Source: Streptacidiphilus neutrinimicus
GTDB lineage: Bacteria > Actinomycetota > Actinomycetes > Streptomycetales > Streptomycetaceae
Direction: 5' to 3'
Assembly: GCF_000787815.1 (NCBI RefSeq)
Contig: NZ_BBPO01000011.1
Span: forward strand, 49,050-110,291
Length of the DNA stretch: 61,242 nucleotides
Shown: in pieces, positions 26,699 through 35,119 of the stretch
How the letters are laid out: every line of letters begins with the position of its first letter
Numbering within the stretch: position 1 is the first letter of the stretch
Notes under the pieces: model-generated
Databases searched by the model: none
The model's input: only the letters and a program-made list of their open reading frames with translations
Told to the model about the DNA's origin: nothing
Made by a program: the position numbers and the translations under genes

Positions 26699-27595
26699 TC
26701 AGCCGTGGGGGACGACCGCGACGGGCCGCAGCGCGTGGTGCAGCACCGCGTGGGCGGTGGATCCCAGACCGTCCGGCCCCGGTCCCGCGGATCCGCCGGT
26801 CAGCGAGCGGCGGCCGAGGACGAGGAGGGCCGCGTCCTGCGCCTCCTCGACCAGGAGCGCCGCCGGATGTCCCACCCTCACCAGCCTGAGAATGCCGCCC
26901 TTGTCCCCCAGGCGCGCCGACTCGAGCGCATGGAACAGGGCCTCCTCCTCCCGGTCCGCCAGCTCGATCCGCCGCTTCTCGCCGGGCCCGTGCCGGACCG
27001 GGAGCCACGCAGGCGGCCACGCGGCGACCGCGACTGCGTGCAGCGCCGCGCCGCGGTCCTCCGCGGCCCGGAGCGCGAACTCCAGCACGGCGGCCGGTTC
27101 CGGATCCCGGGTGTCGACGCCGACCACGACGGGAGGCGGCTCCTCCGGCTCGGCAGCGGCGTGCAGGTGCCCGGAGGCCAAGCCCTCCGGCCGGACCACC
27201 ACCACCGGCCGGATCGCCTCACCCGCCACCGCCCGACTGGTCGATCCGAGCATCAGGCCCCGGAAACCTCCGAGGCCCCTCGACCCCACGACCAGGAGCT
27301 CGGCGTCGTCCTGCGCGGCCAGCAGCGCCCCGACGGGCCACTCCGCAACGGTCTCGAAGCGAACCTCCACCTCCGGGAAGCGGTCGGACTCCTCCGCCGC
27401 CACCGACGCCAGCATCGCCCTTGCCCGCGCCTCGCTCTCGGCGTACTCCTCGCCGGACTCCGGCATCCGGCCCACGTGGTAACAGCCCGCCACCAACAGC
27501 AGCCCCGTGCCCCGACGCGCGGCCTCCGCCGCGCCCCAGTGCGCCGCCGCCACGCTGTGCACCGAACCGTCCACCCCGACAACCACGGCAGTCAT
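26699..27595 (-). CDS. Tandem universal stress protein
   Basis: A 298-residue protein with two UspA domains. The first has VVVGVDGSVHSVAAAHWG and the ATP loop GSRGLGGFRGLMLGST. The second loop (GRRSLTGGSAG...LGSTAHAV) is lengthened but keeps the terminal GST. The ATG at 27595 follows AAGGAG. It diverges from the M50 protease gene, with a perfect OsdR-like box between them about 156 bp upstream of this start. Confidence 0.9.
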   Translation of the reverse strand: MTAVVVGVDGSVHSVAAAHWGAAEAARRGTGLLLVAGCYHVGRMPESGEEYAESEARARAMLASVAAEESDRFPEVEVRFETVAEWPVGALLAAQDDAELLVVGSRGLGGFRGLMLGSTSRAVAGEAIRPVVVVRPEGLASGHLHAAAEPEEPPPVVVGVDTRDPEPAAVLEFALRAAEDRGAALHAVAVAAWPPAWLPVRHGPGEKRRIELADREEEALFHALESARLGDKGGILRLVRVGHPAALLVEEAQDAALLVLGRRSLTGGSAGPGPDGLGSTAHAVLHHALRPVAVVPHG

Positions 27596-27744
27596 GACGA
27601 TCAACTCCTTGAAGGACCGCCCGGGGAGACGGCGAGCAGGCCATCGGGCGCCACTTCGCCGGCTCCCCGGCGAAACCGGTCGAGTCGGCATCGGACTGTG
27701 TGAGCCCTGCTCCCATGCTGGTCGGGTGACCGCCCCGGCGGAAT

Positions 27745-27758
27745 GGGCCGACCGGCCC
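27745..27758. promoter_or_regulatory. OsdR/DosR-like box, perfect (GGGCCGACCGGCCC)
   Basis: Matches all 12 fixed positions; between the divergent universal stress protein (start 27595) and M50 protease (start 27874) genes. Confidence 0.7.
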
Positions 27759-27873
27759 CTGCCTCGCCGCCCGGAAGGGCGGCTCGGCGGGCGGGTCGGC
27801 CCTGCCGCTCGCGAGCGGCGCGGCGGAGCCTTGGACCACGTCGGTCATGGTGATCCCGAAGGACGGTGCCGCG

Positions 27874-28641
27874 ATGTCGGAGTTCAGGAGCCCGGCCCAG
27901 GGGCGGGGTGGAGAGCCCGGGCCGTTCCGCTCGGCCGTGCCCTTCGGGCGTGTCTTCGGAGTCCCCTTGCGGCTTCACTGGAGCGCGCCGCTGCTGGTCG
28001 TCCTGCTCGGGTTCAGCCTCGGTGCGGGTACGCTGCCGGCCTGGGCGCCGGGCCGTTCCCACGCCACCTACGCGCTGGCCGGCACAGCAGGAGCGTTGCT
28101 GCTGTTGGCGAGCCTGCTGCTGCACGAGGGAGCGCACGCCGTCGTCGCCCGGCGCGCCGGAGTCCAGGTGCAGGACATGACGGTCTGGGCACTGGGCGGC
28201 GCGACGCTCATGGGCCGTGCCGACCAGCCGCGCTCAGCCTTCAAGATCGCCGTCGCGGGCCCGTTGACCAGCCTGGTACTCGGCGGGCTCAGTCTGGGCG
28301 CCGCCGCGGGTCTGCTCCGCGGCGCGCACTGGACCGTACCCGGCCTCGAGGGACGCCCGACCGGTGTCGTCTCGCTGCGCCGACTGGCGCAGGTTCCGTC
28401 CGACGCCCGGCATCTCACCCGGGTCTCCCAGGTGGCGCAGCCGATCGCGCGCACGCCGGTCGCAGGCCCCGACGAGGACCTGGCGGACGTGCTGCAACGC
28501 CTGACGCCGGGCATGCCGCTGCGGATCCTGGTCATGGACGGCGGGCAGCTCGCCGGCATCGTCACCGCCCACGACGTCTCACGTCACCTCCAGCGACGCC
28601 TGGCGCTCACCCGCCCGGGGCTCGGCCCCGGTGCCTTCTGA
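27874..28641 (+). CDS. Rv2625c-like M50 protease with CBS domain, internally deleted
   Basis: A 255-residue membrane protein with three hydrophobic helices and the zinc-binding HEGAH (HExxH) about residue 88. Rv2625c, a DosR-regulon site-2-type protease, has about 393 residues, with a later LDG motif giving the third zinc ligand and two CBS domains. Here the sequence jumps from LLRGAHWTVPGLEG straight into GRPTGVVSLRRLAQVP, the end of the first CBS, then a complete second CBS (ILVMDGGQLAGIVTAHDVSR). The LDG motif is gone, so proteolysis is doubtful. The ATG at 27874 follows GAAGGACGG. Confidence 0.85.
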   Translation: MSEFRSPAQGRGGEPGPFRSAVPFGRVFGVPLRLHWSAPLLVVLLGFSLGAGTLPAWAPGRSHATYALAGTAGALLLLASLLLHEGAHAVVARRAGVQVQDMTVWALGGATLMGRADQPRSAFKIAVAGPLTSLVLGGLSLGAAAGLLRGAHWTVPGLEGRPTGVVSLRRLAQVPSDARHLTRVSQVAQPIARTPVAGPDEDLADVLQRLTPGMPLRILVMDGGQLAGIVTAHDVSRHLQRRLALTRPGLGPGAF

Positions 28642-28698
28642 CATCCGAGACTGACATCAGGGACGGAGTGCGAAAGGGGCCCTTCGGCGGGCCGCAGG

Positions 28699-28712
28699 GC
28701 CCCGAGCGGCCC
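28699..28712. promoter_or_regulatory. Weak OsdR/DosR-like box (GCCCCGAGCGGCCC)
   Basis: Matches 10 of 12 fixed positions, with the right half intact and the left half poor; about 80 bp before the nitroreductase start. Confidence 0.35.
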
Positions 28713-28786
28713 TCCGCCGGACACAGGCCACGAGGCAGGCTCGAAACAACCGGTGCCACTGCTGTGCCTTGCCAGAGGAGGTCACC

Positions 28787-29761
28787 ATGACGCCCGCGAC
28801 CCTGGACGCCACCGTCCTGGAGGAACTCGTCTCCGCCGCCGTCGCGGCTCCGTCGATGCACAACACCCAGCCGTGGCGCTTCCATCTTCGCCCGGAGACG
28901 CACACCGTCGAGATCCGCGCCGCGCTCGACCGCGCGCTCCGCGCGGAGGACCCGGACGTTCGTGGCCTGCATGTCTCCGCCGGCGCGGCCGCGTTCAATC
29001 TGCGGCTCGCCGTCACTCACCACGGCTGGGAGCCGGTGCTGCGTCTGCTGCCCGACCCACACGAACCCCAGCTCCTCGCCTCCGTCCGGCTGGCCGGGGG
29101 CCCGCACGCCAGGGCGACAACGGCCCCGGACCTGTACGACCAGATCTGGCGCCGGCACACCAGCCGCAGCCCCTTCTCCGCCAGACCGCTGCCGGGCCCG
29201 CTGTGGGCGGAGCTCGTCGACGCCGCGCGCGTCGAGGGCGCTCACCTGCACGTGCCCGACCCCGACGAGACGCGACGGCTGCTGGACCTGACCTACGAGG
29301 CCGAGACCCGCACGATCGCGGACGAGGAACGCCGCGAGGAGAGCCGAGGCTGGATCCGCTCCGAGGCGGGCACGGAGTTCGGCATCCCGCCGGAGGCGCT
29401 CGGTCCGCAGGACGCGGCCGGGCATCTCCCCATGCGGGACTTCTCCGCGCTGCACCCGCCCACCCCCCAGCCGGCCAAGCCCTTCGAACAGCACCCGCAG
29501 CTGGCCGTGCTCGCCACCGACCACGACCACCCCGCCGACTGGCTCCGCACCGGGCTCGCGCTGCAGCACGTACTGCTGCTGGCCACCCGCGACCAGGTGC
29601 AGGCGTCGCTGCTGCACCAGGCCGTCGAGTGGCCGGACCTGCGCTGGGTGCTGCGCGACCCGCGCAACGGGCCCGAGCACGTGCAGATGCTGATCCGTCT
29701 CGGCTACGGCCCCGAAGGCGCCCCGACCCCGCGCATGGTTGCGAGCGGCGCTCTCGCCTGA
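28787..29761 (+). CDS. Acg-family (Rv2032-like) nitroreductase-fold protein
   Basis: A 324-residue protein. The N-terminal VSAAVAAPSMHNTQPWRFHL is the Acg/nitroreductase FMN-site signature, and RRHTSRSPFSARPL and the C-terminal MLIRLGYGPEG also fit the family. Mycobacterial Acg (Rv2032) is strongly DosR-induced and thought to sequester FMN rather than reduce nitro compounds. The ATG at 28787 follows AGGAGG. It is the first gene of a likely operon with the GNAT/acyl-CoA synthetase, a small ORF and a flavodoxin. Confidence 0.9.
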   Translation: MTPATLDATVLEELVSAAVAAPSMHNTQPWRFHLRPETHTVEIRAALDRALRAEDPDVRGLHVSAGAAAFNLRLAVTHHGWEPVLRLLPDPHEPQLLASVRLAGGPHARATTAPDLYDQIWRRHTSRSPFSARPLPGPLWAELVDAARVEGAHLHVPDPDETRRLLDLTYEAETRTIADEERREESRGWIRSEAGTEFGIPPEALGPQDAAGHLPMRDFSALHPPTPQPAKPFEQHPQLAVLATDHDHPADWLRTGLALQHVLLLATRDQVQASLLHQAVEWPDLRWVLRDPRNGPEHVQMLIRLGYGPEGAPTPRMVASGALA

Positions 29762-29811
29762 AACCTCTCTCTTCTCCGCACGCCGGACTTCCGCTCCCGA
29801 AAGGCGACACC

Positions 29812-32562
29812 ATGGTCACCTCGCACGACCGTCCTCGCAACGCCGAAGTCCTGCTCGCCGACGGCACCGTCGTCACCATCCGCCCGCTCCGCCCGGAGGA
29901 CCACGACGCGGTCCTGGACCTGCACGCGCGCCGAATGTCGGCCGAGAACCAGCGGCTGCGGTTCTTCGGTGTCAGCCGCCGTGCGCCGGAACAGACCGCC
30001 GACCGTCTCTGCGCGCCGCCCCGCTCCGGCTTCGTCGCGCTCGGCGCGTTCGAGCCGTGCACTGGGCAGTTGGTCGGCGTCGCCGAGTACGAGGCGGAGG
30101 CCGAGACCCCGGCCCGAGCCGAGATGGCAGCCGCCGTCGCCGACGACTGGCACCACCGGGGCGTGGCCACGCTGCTGATCGAGCACCTCGTGCACGCCGC
30201 GCGGGCCGACGGCGTCCAGGCCCTGGTCGCCGACATCCTCGGCGACAACCACGCGATGCAGCGGGTCTTCTCCGACCTCGGCCTGGCCGTGAACCGCCGC
30301 TGGGCCGACGGCGAGCTCCGGATCGAGGCCGTCCTCGACGAGACCGCCACCCCGTACCTGGACGCCGTGGAGGCGCGCGGCAGTCGAGCCGACATCGCCA
30401 GCCTGCGACCGCTGCTGCGGCCCGGCTCCGTCGCCCTCGTCGGCGCCTCGCGCCGCCTCGGGACGGTGGGGCACAGCCTGCTGCTGAAGATCCGACACGG
30501 CGGCTTCACCGGCACGCTCTGGCCGGTCAACCCGCACGCCGAGCAGATCGACGGCCTGCCGTGCTTCCCCTCGGTCGACACCCTCCCGGGCGTGCCCGAC
30601 CTGGCTGTCCTGGCCGTCCCCGCGCCCCAGGTCCCCGCCGTCGCCGAGGCCTGCGGACAACGGGGCGTGCGAGCACTGGTGGTGCTCACCGCGGGCCTGA
30701 CCCGTGCTCAGTCCGCCGCGCTGCTGGACGCCTGCCGCCGCCACAGCATGCGCCTGGTCGGCCCCAACTGCCTCGGCCTGGCCGTCACCGACCCGCTCGT
30801 CAGCCTGGACGCCGAGTTCGGCCGCGCGACGCCCAAGCCCGGCGGCGCCGGCGTGGCCGTCCAGTCCGGCGGCGTGGGCATAGCGCTGCTGGAGCAGCTC
30901 GGCGCACTCGGCATCGGCGTCTCCGACTTCGTCTCCCTCGGCGACAAGTACGACGTCAGCGGCAACGACCTGCTCCAGTGGTGGGAACAGGACGACCACA
31001 CCCGCCTCGCCCTGCTGCACCTGGAGTCGTTCGGCAACCCGCGCGCCTTCTCCCGCACCGCGCGCCGGGTCGCCCGGCACATCCCGATCCTCACCGTGGA
31101 CGCAGGCCGCTCGACAGCCGGGCGTCGCGGCGCGGCCTCCCACACGGCCGCAGCGGCCACCCCGACCGTCGCCCGCCAGGCGCTGTTCACCCAGGCGGGC
31201 ATCACCGCGACCCACTCGATCGCCGAACTCATCGAGACCGCAGCGCTGTTGGACGCCCAGCCGCTGCCCGGCACCACCGGCGCCGTCGCCGTCGTCTCCA
31301 ACGCGGGCGGCATCGGCGTCCTGGCCGCCGACGCCTGCACCGACCACGGGCTCACCGTCCCCGAACTGCCCGCACCGCTCGCACTGCACTTGGCCGACCT
31401 GCTCCCGCAGGGGGCGTCCCCAGCCAATCCCGTCGATGCGACCGCCGCAGCCCCTGCCGAGACCCTGGTCGCGGCCGTCGAGGCGCTCGACGAGTCCGGC
31501 GCGGTCGACGCGGTGCTGCTCTGCCTGGCTCCCACCGCCCTCGGCCCGGCGCAGAGCTCCGAGGAGGCCTTGGCTCCGCTGCTCGCCGCTTCCGGGCGGC
31601 GCAACCGCCCCGTCGCGGCCGTGCTGCTCGACCAGCGCGAGCCGGTCCGCTACCTGCCGTGCGCCGACGGCACCCGCATCCCCGCCTACGCGGACGCCCA
31701 ATCGGCGGCCCGCGCCCTGGCGCGGGCCCTGGACCGCGCCCGCTGGCTCGCGCAGCCGGTCACCTCGGCGCCCGAGACGCCGGGCTGCCGCCCGGCGGAG
31801 GCCGCCGCCCTCGTGCAGCGCTACCTCGAACGGCACCCGGACGGCGGCTGGCTCGAACCCCCGCTCGTGGCGGAGCTGTTGGCCTGCTACGGCCTGCCAC
31901 TGGCCGATGCGCTCTGGTGCGCGGACGAGGAGGCCGTCGTCCGGGCCGCCTCCGCGCTGGCCCCCGAAGGCCACGGCGGCGAGGTGGTGCTCAAGGCCCA
32001 CTGGGCCGGCCAGGTCCACAAGAGCGACCTCGGTGCCGTGCGGATCGCGTCCGCCGCCGAGGACCAGGTCCGCGCCACCTACCGGGACTTCACCGCCCGC
32101 TTCGGCGACCGGATGGACGGCGTGCTGGTCCAAGCGCGCCAGGCGGCCGGGACGGAACTGCTCGCCGGGGTCGTCCAGGACCCGGTCTTCGGACCGCTCG
32201 TCGTCTTCGGCGCCGGCGGCACCACCGCCGACCTGCTCGACGACCGCACCGCCCGCCTCGCCCCGCTCACCGACGCGGACCTGGCCGCGATGCTCACCTC
32301 GCTGCGCACCACGCCGCTGCTGTTCGGCTACCGCGGCAGCCCACCCCTCGACCTGAACCGCATCGAGGACCTGCTCGCCCGCCTCGGCCGCATGGCCGCC
32401 GACGTCCCACAGCTGGCCGAGGCCGACCTCAACCCGCTCATCTGCGGCCCCGACGGCGTGGTCTGCGTCGACGCCCGCGTCCGGCTTGCCCCGCGACCCG
32501 TCCCCGACCCCTACCTGCGCCGCCTGCGCCGCCTCCCGGACGCCCCCGGCGAGCCGGCCTGA
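29812..32562 (+). CDS. GNAT acetyltransferase fused to NDP-forming acyl-CoA synthetase
   Basis: A 916-residue protein. Residues about 10-180 are a GNAT domain (acetyl-CoA loop near HRGVATLLIEH). The rest is an ADP-forming acyl-CoA synthetase: CoA-binding domain (VALVGASRRLGTVGHSLL), SGGVGIALLEQLGALGIGVSDFVS, the catalytic histidine in GRRGAASHTAA, and a C-terminal ATP-grasp (EVVLKAHWAGQVHKSDLGAV). The synthetase part may be a regulatory scaffold, as in Pat-type protein acetyltransferases, where it controls metabolic enzymes. It begins 50 bp after the Acg-like gene. Confidence 0.92.
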   Translation: MVTSHDRPRNAEVLLADGTVVTIRPLRPEDHDAVLDLHARRMSAENQRLRFFGVSRRAPEQTADRLCAPPRSGFVALGAFEPCTGQLVGVAEYEAEAETPARAEMAAAVADDWHHRGVATLLIEHLVHAARADGVQALVADILGDNHAMQRVFSDLGLAVNRRWADGELRIEAVLDETATPYLDAVEARGSRADIASLRPLLRPGSVALVGASRRLGTVGHSLLLKIRHGGFTGTLWPVNPHAEQIDGLPCFPSVDTLPGVPDLAVLAVPAPQVPAVAEACGQRGVRALVVLTAGLTRAQSAALLDACRRHSMRLVGPNCLGLAVTDPLVSLDAEFGRATPKPGGAGVAVQSGGVGIALLEQLGALGIGVSDFVSLGDKYDVSGNDLLQWWEQDDHTRLALLHLESFGNPRAFSRTARRVARHIPILTVDAGRSTAGRRGAASHTAAAATPTVARQALFTQAGITATHSIAELIETAALLDAQPLPGTTGAVAVVSNAGGIGVLAADACTDHGLTVPELPAPLALHLADLLPQGASPANPVDATAAAPAETLVAAVEALDESGAVDAVLLCLAPTALGPAQSSEEALAPLLAASGRRNRPVAAVLLDQREPVRYLPCADGTRIPAYADAQSAARALARALDRARWLAQPVTSAPETPGCRPAEAAALVQRYLERHPDGGWLEPPLVAELLACYGLPLADALWCADEEAVVRAASALAPEGHGGEVVLKAHWAGQVHKSDLGAVRIASAAEDQVRATYRDFTARFGDRMDGVLVQARQAAGTELLAGVVQDPVFGPLVVFGAGGTTADLLDDRTARLAPLTDADLAAMLTSLRTTPLLFGYRGSPPLDLNRIEDLLARLGRMAADVPQLAEADLNPLICGPDGVVCVDARVRLAPRPVPDPYLRRLRRLPDAPGEPA

Positions 32563-32587
32563 GCCCCCACCGGAAGGATCCGCCAAC

Positions 32588-32725
32588 ATGGCGCTCCCGC
32601 CGCGATCTTCGGCTTCGACGGCTCCGTCCGAAGCCTACGTCCAACTCCGCTCCGAGGCTGTAGACGTGCTCACCGACACCGCGTTCGACACGGCAAGTTC
32701 GACACAGCAAGGAGATGAGGCGTGA
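32588..32725 (+). CDS. Possible 45-residue leader-type small ORF
   Basis: This ORF starts at ATG 32588 with GGAAGG about 10 nt before it. Its stop overlaps the flavodoxin start (TGATG), so ribosomes finishing it could reinitiate on the flavodoxin. The product (starting MALPPRSSASTAPSEAYVQL) has no known motif. It is either a real coupled small gene or a remnant of a lost gene. Confidence 0.4.
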   Translation: MALPPRSSASTAPSEAYVQLRSEAVDVLTDTAFDTASSTQQGDEA

Positions 32726-33252
32726 TGCATGTCGCGATCGTCTACGAGAGCCTCTTCGGCAACACTCGCCAGATCGCCGAAGCGATCAGCGAGGGCATTC
32801 GCTCGTCCCACCCCGAGGCCGAGGTCGACTGCCTTGGTGTGGGCCAGGCAGCCTCCGACCGCCTTCGTACGGTCGACCTGCTCATCGTCGGCGGCCCTAC
32901 CCACATGTACGGGATGACCTGGAGCCTCTCCCGGCGGATGGGCCTGGGATCCGAACGGATGAACGCGGGCCCCGGGCACGAGCCCGATCCGGGCGCCGAA
33001 GGCCCTGGAGTCCGCACCTGGCTTCGCAACCTGCCGAAGACCGACAGGCACACGCACGCCGCAGCCTTCGACACCCGCACAACCTCCCCCACCTCCGGTG
33101 GGGCGGCACACGGCATCGCGCGCCGTCTGCGCGGCCACGGCTACGACGTGGTCGCCAAGCCGCACGGATTCTTCATCGAGGGGGCAGCCGACGGCCCGCT
33201 GCGTGCCGGTGAACTCGACCGCGCCCGAAGCTGGGCCGCCACCCTGGACTGA
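32725..33252 (+). CDS. Flavodoxin family protein
   Basis: A 175-residue protein with a classical flavodoxin start, VAIVYESLFGNTRQIAEAI (the FMN phosphate loop S/T-x-GNT), and the flavin-ring loop VGGPTHMYGM. It may carry electrons or reduce quinones. The N-terminal ATG (32725) overlaps the stop of the small ORF; GGAGATGAGG gives the ribosome site. Last gene of the operon beginning with the Acg-like nitroreductase. Confidence 0.88.
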   Translation: MHVAIVYESLFGNTRQIAEAISEGIRSSHPEAEVDCLGVGQAASDRLRTVDLLIVGGPTHMYGMTWSLSRRMGLGSERMNAGPGHEPDPGAEGPGVRTWLRNLPKTDRHTHAAAFDTRTTSPTSGGAAHGIARRLRGHGYDVVAKPHGFFIEGAADGPLRAGELDRARSWAATLD

Positions 33253-33319
33253 CCGGACCGATGCCGGCTGACCACGGCCCCGCGCCCACGGCCGCCGAAG
33301 CCGGCGCTCCGCCGGCCCG

Positions 33320-33361
33320 CCCCTGCCCCTGCCCCTGCCCCTGCCCCTGCCCCTGCCCCTG
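33320..33361. repeat. Seven perfect CCCCTG hexamers
   Basis: The hexamer CCCCTG is repeated seven times without a mismatch, just 12 bp before an OsdR-like box. It could vary in copy number by slippage. Confidence 0.95.
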
Positions 33362-33372
33362 GGGCACCGAAC

Positions 33373-33386
33373 GGGCCGACCGGCAG
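33373..33386. promoter_or_regulatory. OsdR/DosR-like box (GGGCCGACCGGCAG)
   Basis: Matches 10 of 12 fixed positions; about 100 bp before the small basic protein at 33481. A weaker similar element, GGGCCGACGGGACC, lies at 33394-33407. Confidence 0.45.
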
Positions 33387-33480
33387 CGCCCCAGGGCCGA
33401 CGGGACCTCCCCAGCGGCCCCGCCCAGAGGGCATGGTGAACGTACCGGCTGACGGACCGGCCGACGGAGGGTGGAACGCG

Positions 33481-33669
33481 ATGAATGCCAAGTACCGTCT
33501 CGCAGCCAGTCGCCGGGCCGCGCACCGCCGACGCAGACGCGACGTCGAGGGAGACCCGGACCTGCTGGCGCTGTTGCGCGCGGCAGCGGCCATCGGACGG
33601 CCGCGGCCGGAGCCGGATCCCTCAGCGCGGCGGTCTGGACCCATGGATCCGGCCCGTCGGCGGTTCTGA
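33481..33669 (+). CDS. Small arginine-rich protein
   Basis: A 62-residue very basic protein: KYRLAASRRAAHRRRRRDVEG, a short helix DPDLLALLRAAAAIG and a proline/arginine tail. GGAGGGTGG precedes the ATG at a good distance. It could bind nucleic acid, but no family is recognised. It has its own OsdR-like box upstream and converges on the universal stress protein operon. Confidence 0.55.
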   Translation: MNAKYRLAASRRAAHRRRRRDVEGDPDLLALLRAAAAIGRPRPEPDPSARRSGPMDPARRRF

Positions 33670-33750
33670 TGTCCTACCTCAGGGAGGGCATGACCGCGTC
33701 CGCCACCTTCAGCCGCCTCGGCCAGCCGTGCCGACGCGGTCATCAGGGCT

Positions 33751-34599
33751 TCACTGGTGCGGGACCACGGCGATCGGGCACGCGGCGCGCCCGACGACCA
33801 CCGGGACGACCGGTCCCAGCACGGCCGGGCGTGGACGTGCACGCCTGCGTCCGAGGACGAGCAAGGAGGCTTTATCCGTGATCGGCGGCAATTCCTGGGT
33901 GGGAACTCCGCGGATCTCCTGGCTCACGGCCTCCACATCGGAGAAGAACGCCTGGACGGCGGCGAGTTCGGTGCTGAGCACGCGATCCTTCCCCTCGAGC
34001 CGATGCGGCTCGGCGCCCACGTGGACGGCGGCGGACAGCGGCGTGGGCGGCCGCCACACGTGAACGGCCCGCAGACCGACACCGAGTCGCTTCGCCTGCT
34101 CGAACCCGTAGGTCAGGACCGGCCCCCCGTCGCCCTTCAGGTCGACACCGACGACCACCTCGCGGTCCAGTGGCGTCTCGGCCGCGCCGGGCGGGACCAG
34201 CACCACGGGACTGTCCGAGCGCGAGGCGACAGCGAGGGCCACGGAGCCGAGGACCAGCGCGGCGGGACCTGCGCCGCGCGTGCCGAGGACGAGAGTGCCG
34301 ACACGGTCGGCGGCGCGGCACAGCACGTTGGCGACCCCTCCCTCCTCGACCGCGGTGTCGACGGACAGGCCGGGGTGGGTCCGGCGCAGCTGGTCAGCGG
34401 TGCGCGCCATCTCGTTCATCGCTTGCAGTTCAATGTCCAGCTGGCGTGATCGCACCGGCCCGGGGCTCTGATCCAGCCGGGGCCGCACGTGGAGGAGGCG
34501 AACCACGTCGCCGGATGCCTCCGCCATCGCGCCGGCCCAGTGTGCGGCGGCGGCTGCGGTCTCGGATCCGTCCATGGCGACGGTCAGCGGCAGCCTCAT
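33751..34599 (-). CDS. Tandem universal stress protein
   Basis: A 282-residue protein with two UspA domains. The first keeps the ATP loop (GTRGAGPAALVLGSV); the second reads GRRRARPRPAVLGPV, where the final G(S/T) is GP and the first glycines are lost, so it probably does not bind ATP. Its ATG overlaps the stop of the single-domain USP gene (TGATG), and it is the last gene of a six-gene operon. Confidence 0.9.
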   Translation of the reverse strand: MRLPLTVAMDGSETAAAAAHWAGAMAEASGDVVRLLHVRPRLDQSPGPVRSRQLDIELQAMNEMARTADQLRRTHPGLSVDTAVEEGGVANVLCRAADRVGTLVLGTRGAGPAALVLGSVALAVASRSDSPVVLVPPGAAETPLDREVVVGVDLKGDGGPVLTYGFEQAKRLGVGLRAVHVWRPPTPLSAAVHVGAEPHRLEGKDRVLSTELAAVQAFFSDVEAVSQEIRGVPTQELPPITDKASLLVLGRRRARPRPAVLGPVVPVVVGRAACPIAVVPHQ

Positions 34600-35024
34600 C
34601 ACGCACCTCCGGTGTACTGCGGTGGCACGACGACCAGCGGGCTGTGCGTGTGGTGGACCAGCGAGCGGGTCGTCGAGTCCAGCAGGGCGTCGCGCCAGCC
34701 GCTTCGCTCATGGCTGCCGACGACCGGGCAGCGGGCACGCCGCGCTTGCTCGGCGAGCAGATGGGCGGGGTAACCGGTGAGGATCCGCAGCTCCGCCTCG
34801 ACCTGCGGGTACTTCTCCCGCCAGTCGGCCAGCGCCTCCGCCACCTCCGGCCGGGACTCTTCGTAGGCCCCGGCGCGCGCCTGGTGAGGACGCCTCACCT
34901 CGACCGCGACCAGCCGGGCACCGTTCAGCGCCGCCTCGTCGGCCGCCCACCGGACCGCCCACACCGTGGCCGGAGACCGGGACACACCGACGAGGACGGG
35001 ACCTTCTGCGGGCGGAACGTCCAT
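34599..35024 (-). CDS. Single-domain universal stress protein with altered ATP loop
   Basis: A 141-residue UspA-fold protein (PVLVGVSRSPATVWAVRWAADEA ... SPLVVVPP). The ATP-binding loop reads GSHERSGWRDALLDSTT, so the glycine before S/T is replaced by aspartate. The ATG at 35024 follows AAGGGAG; its stop overlaps the next USP start. A weak OsdR-like box lies just upstream at 35105, which could give these last two USP genes their own promoter. Confidence 0.85.
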   Translation of the reverse strand: MDVPPAEGPVLVGVSRSPATVWAVRWAADEAALNGARLVAVEVRRPHQARAGAYEESRPEVAEALADWREKYPQVEAELRILTGYPAHLLAEQARRARCPVVGSHERSGWRDALLDSTTRSLVHHTHSPLVVVPPQYTGGA

Positions 35025-35104
35025 CGTGCGCTCCCTTCGCGGGGCCTGGTCGGCCTGCTTCGAGGGTGTCCCGGGCGGCCGTGCCATCTCCAGGGCCGTT
35101 GAGC

Positions 35105-35118
35105 CGGCCGACTGGCCT
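35105..35118. promoter_or_regulatory. Weak OsdR/DosR-like box (CGGCCGACTGGCCT)
   Basis: Matches 9 of 12 fixed positions, with a GGCCGACTGGCC core; about 88 bp before the USP start at 35024 and directly after the CBS-BON stop. Confidence 0.35.
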
Positions 35119-35119
35119 T

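Noticed and set aside
29704-32589. 961-codon minus-strand frame opposite the GNAT/acyl-CoA synthetase
   Set aside because: Shadow of the real gene; composition and lack of motifs argue against coding.
33320-33361. Regular repeat that could suggest a CRISPR array
   Set aside because: It is a simple hexanucleotide run with no spacers and no cas genes nearby.
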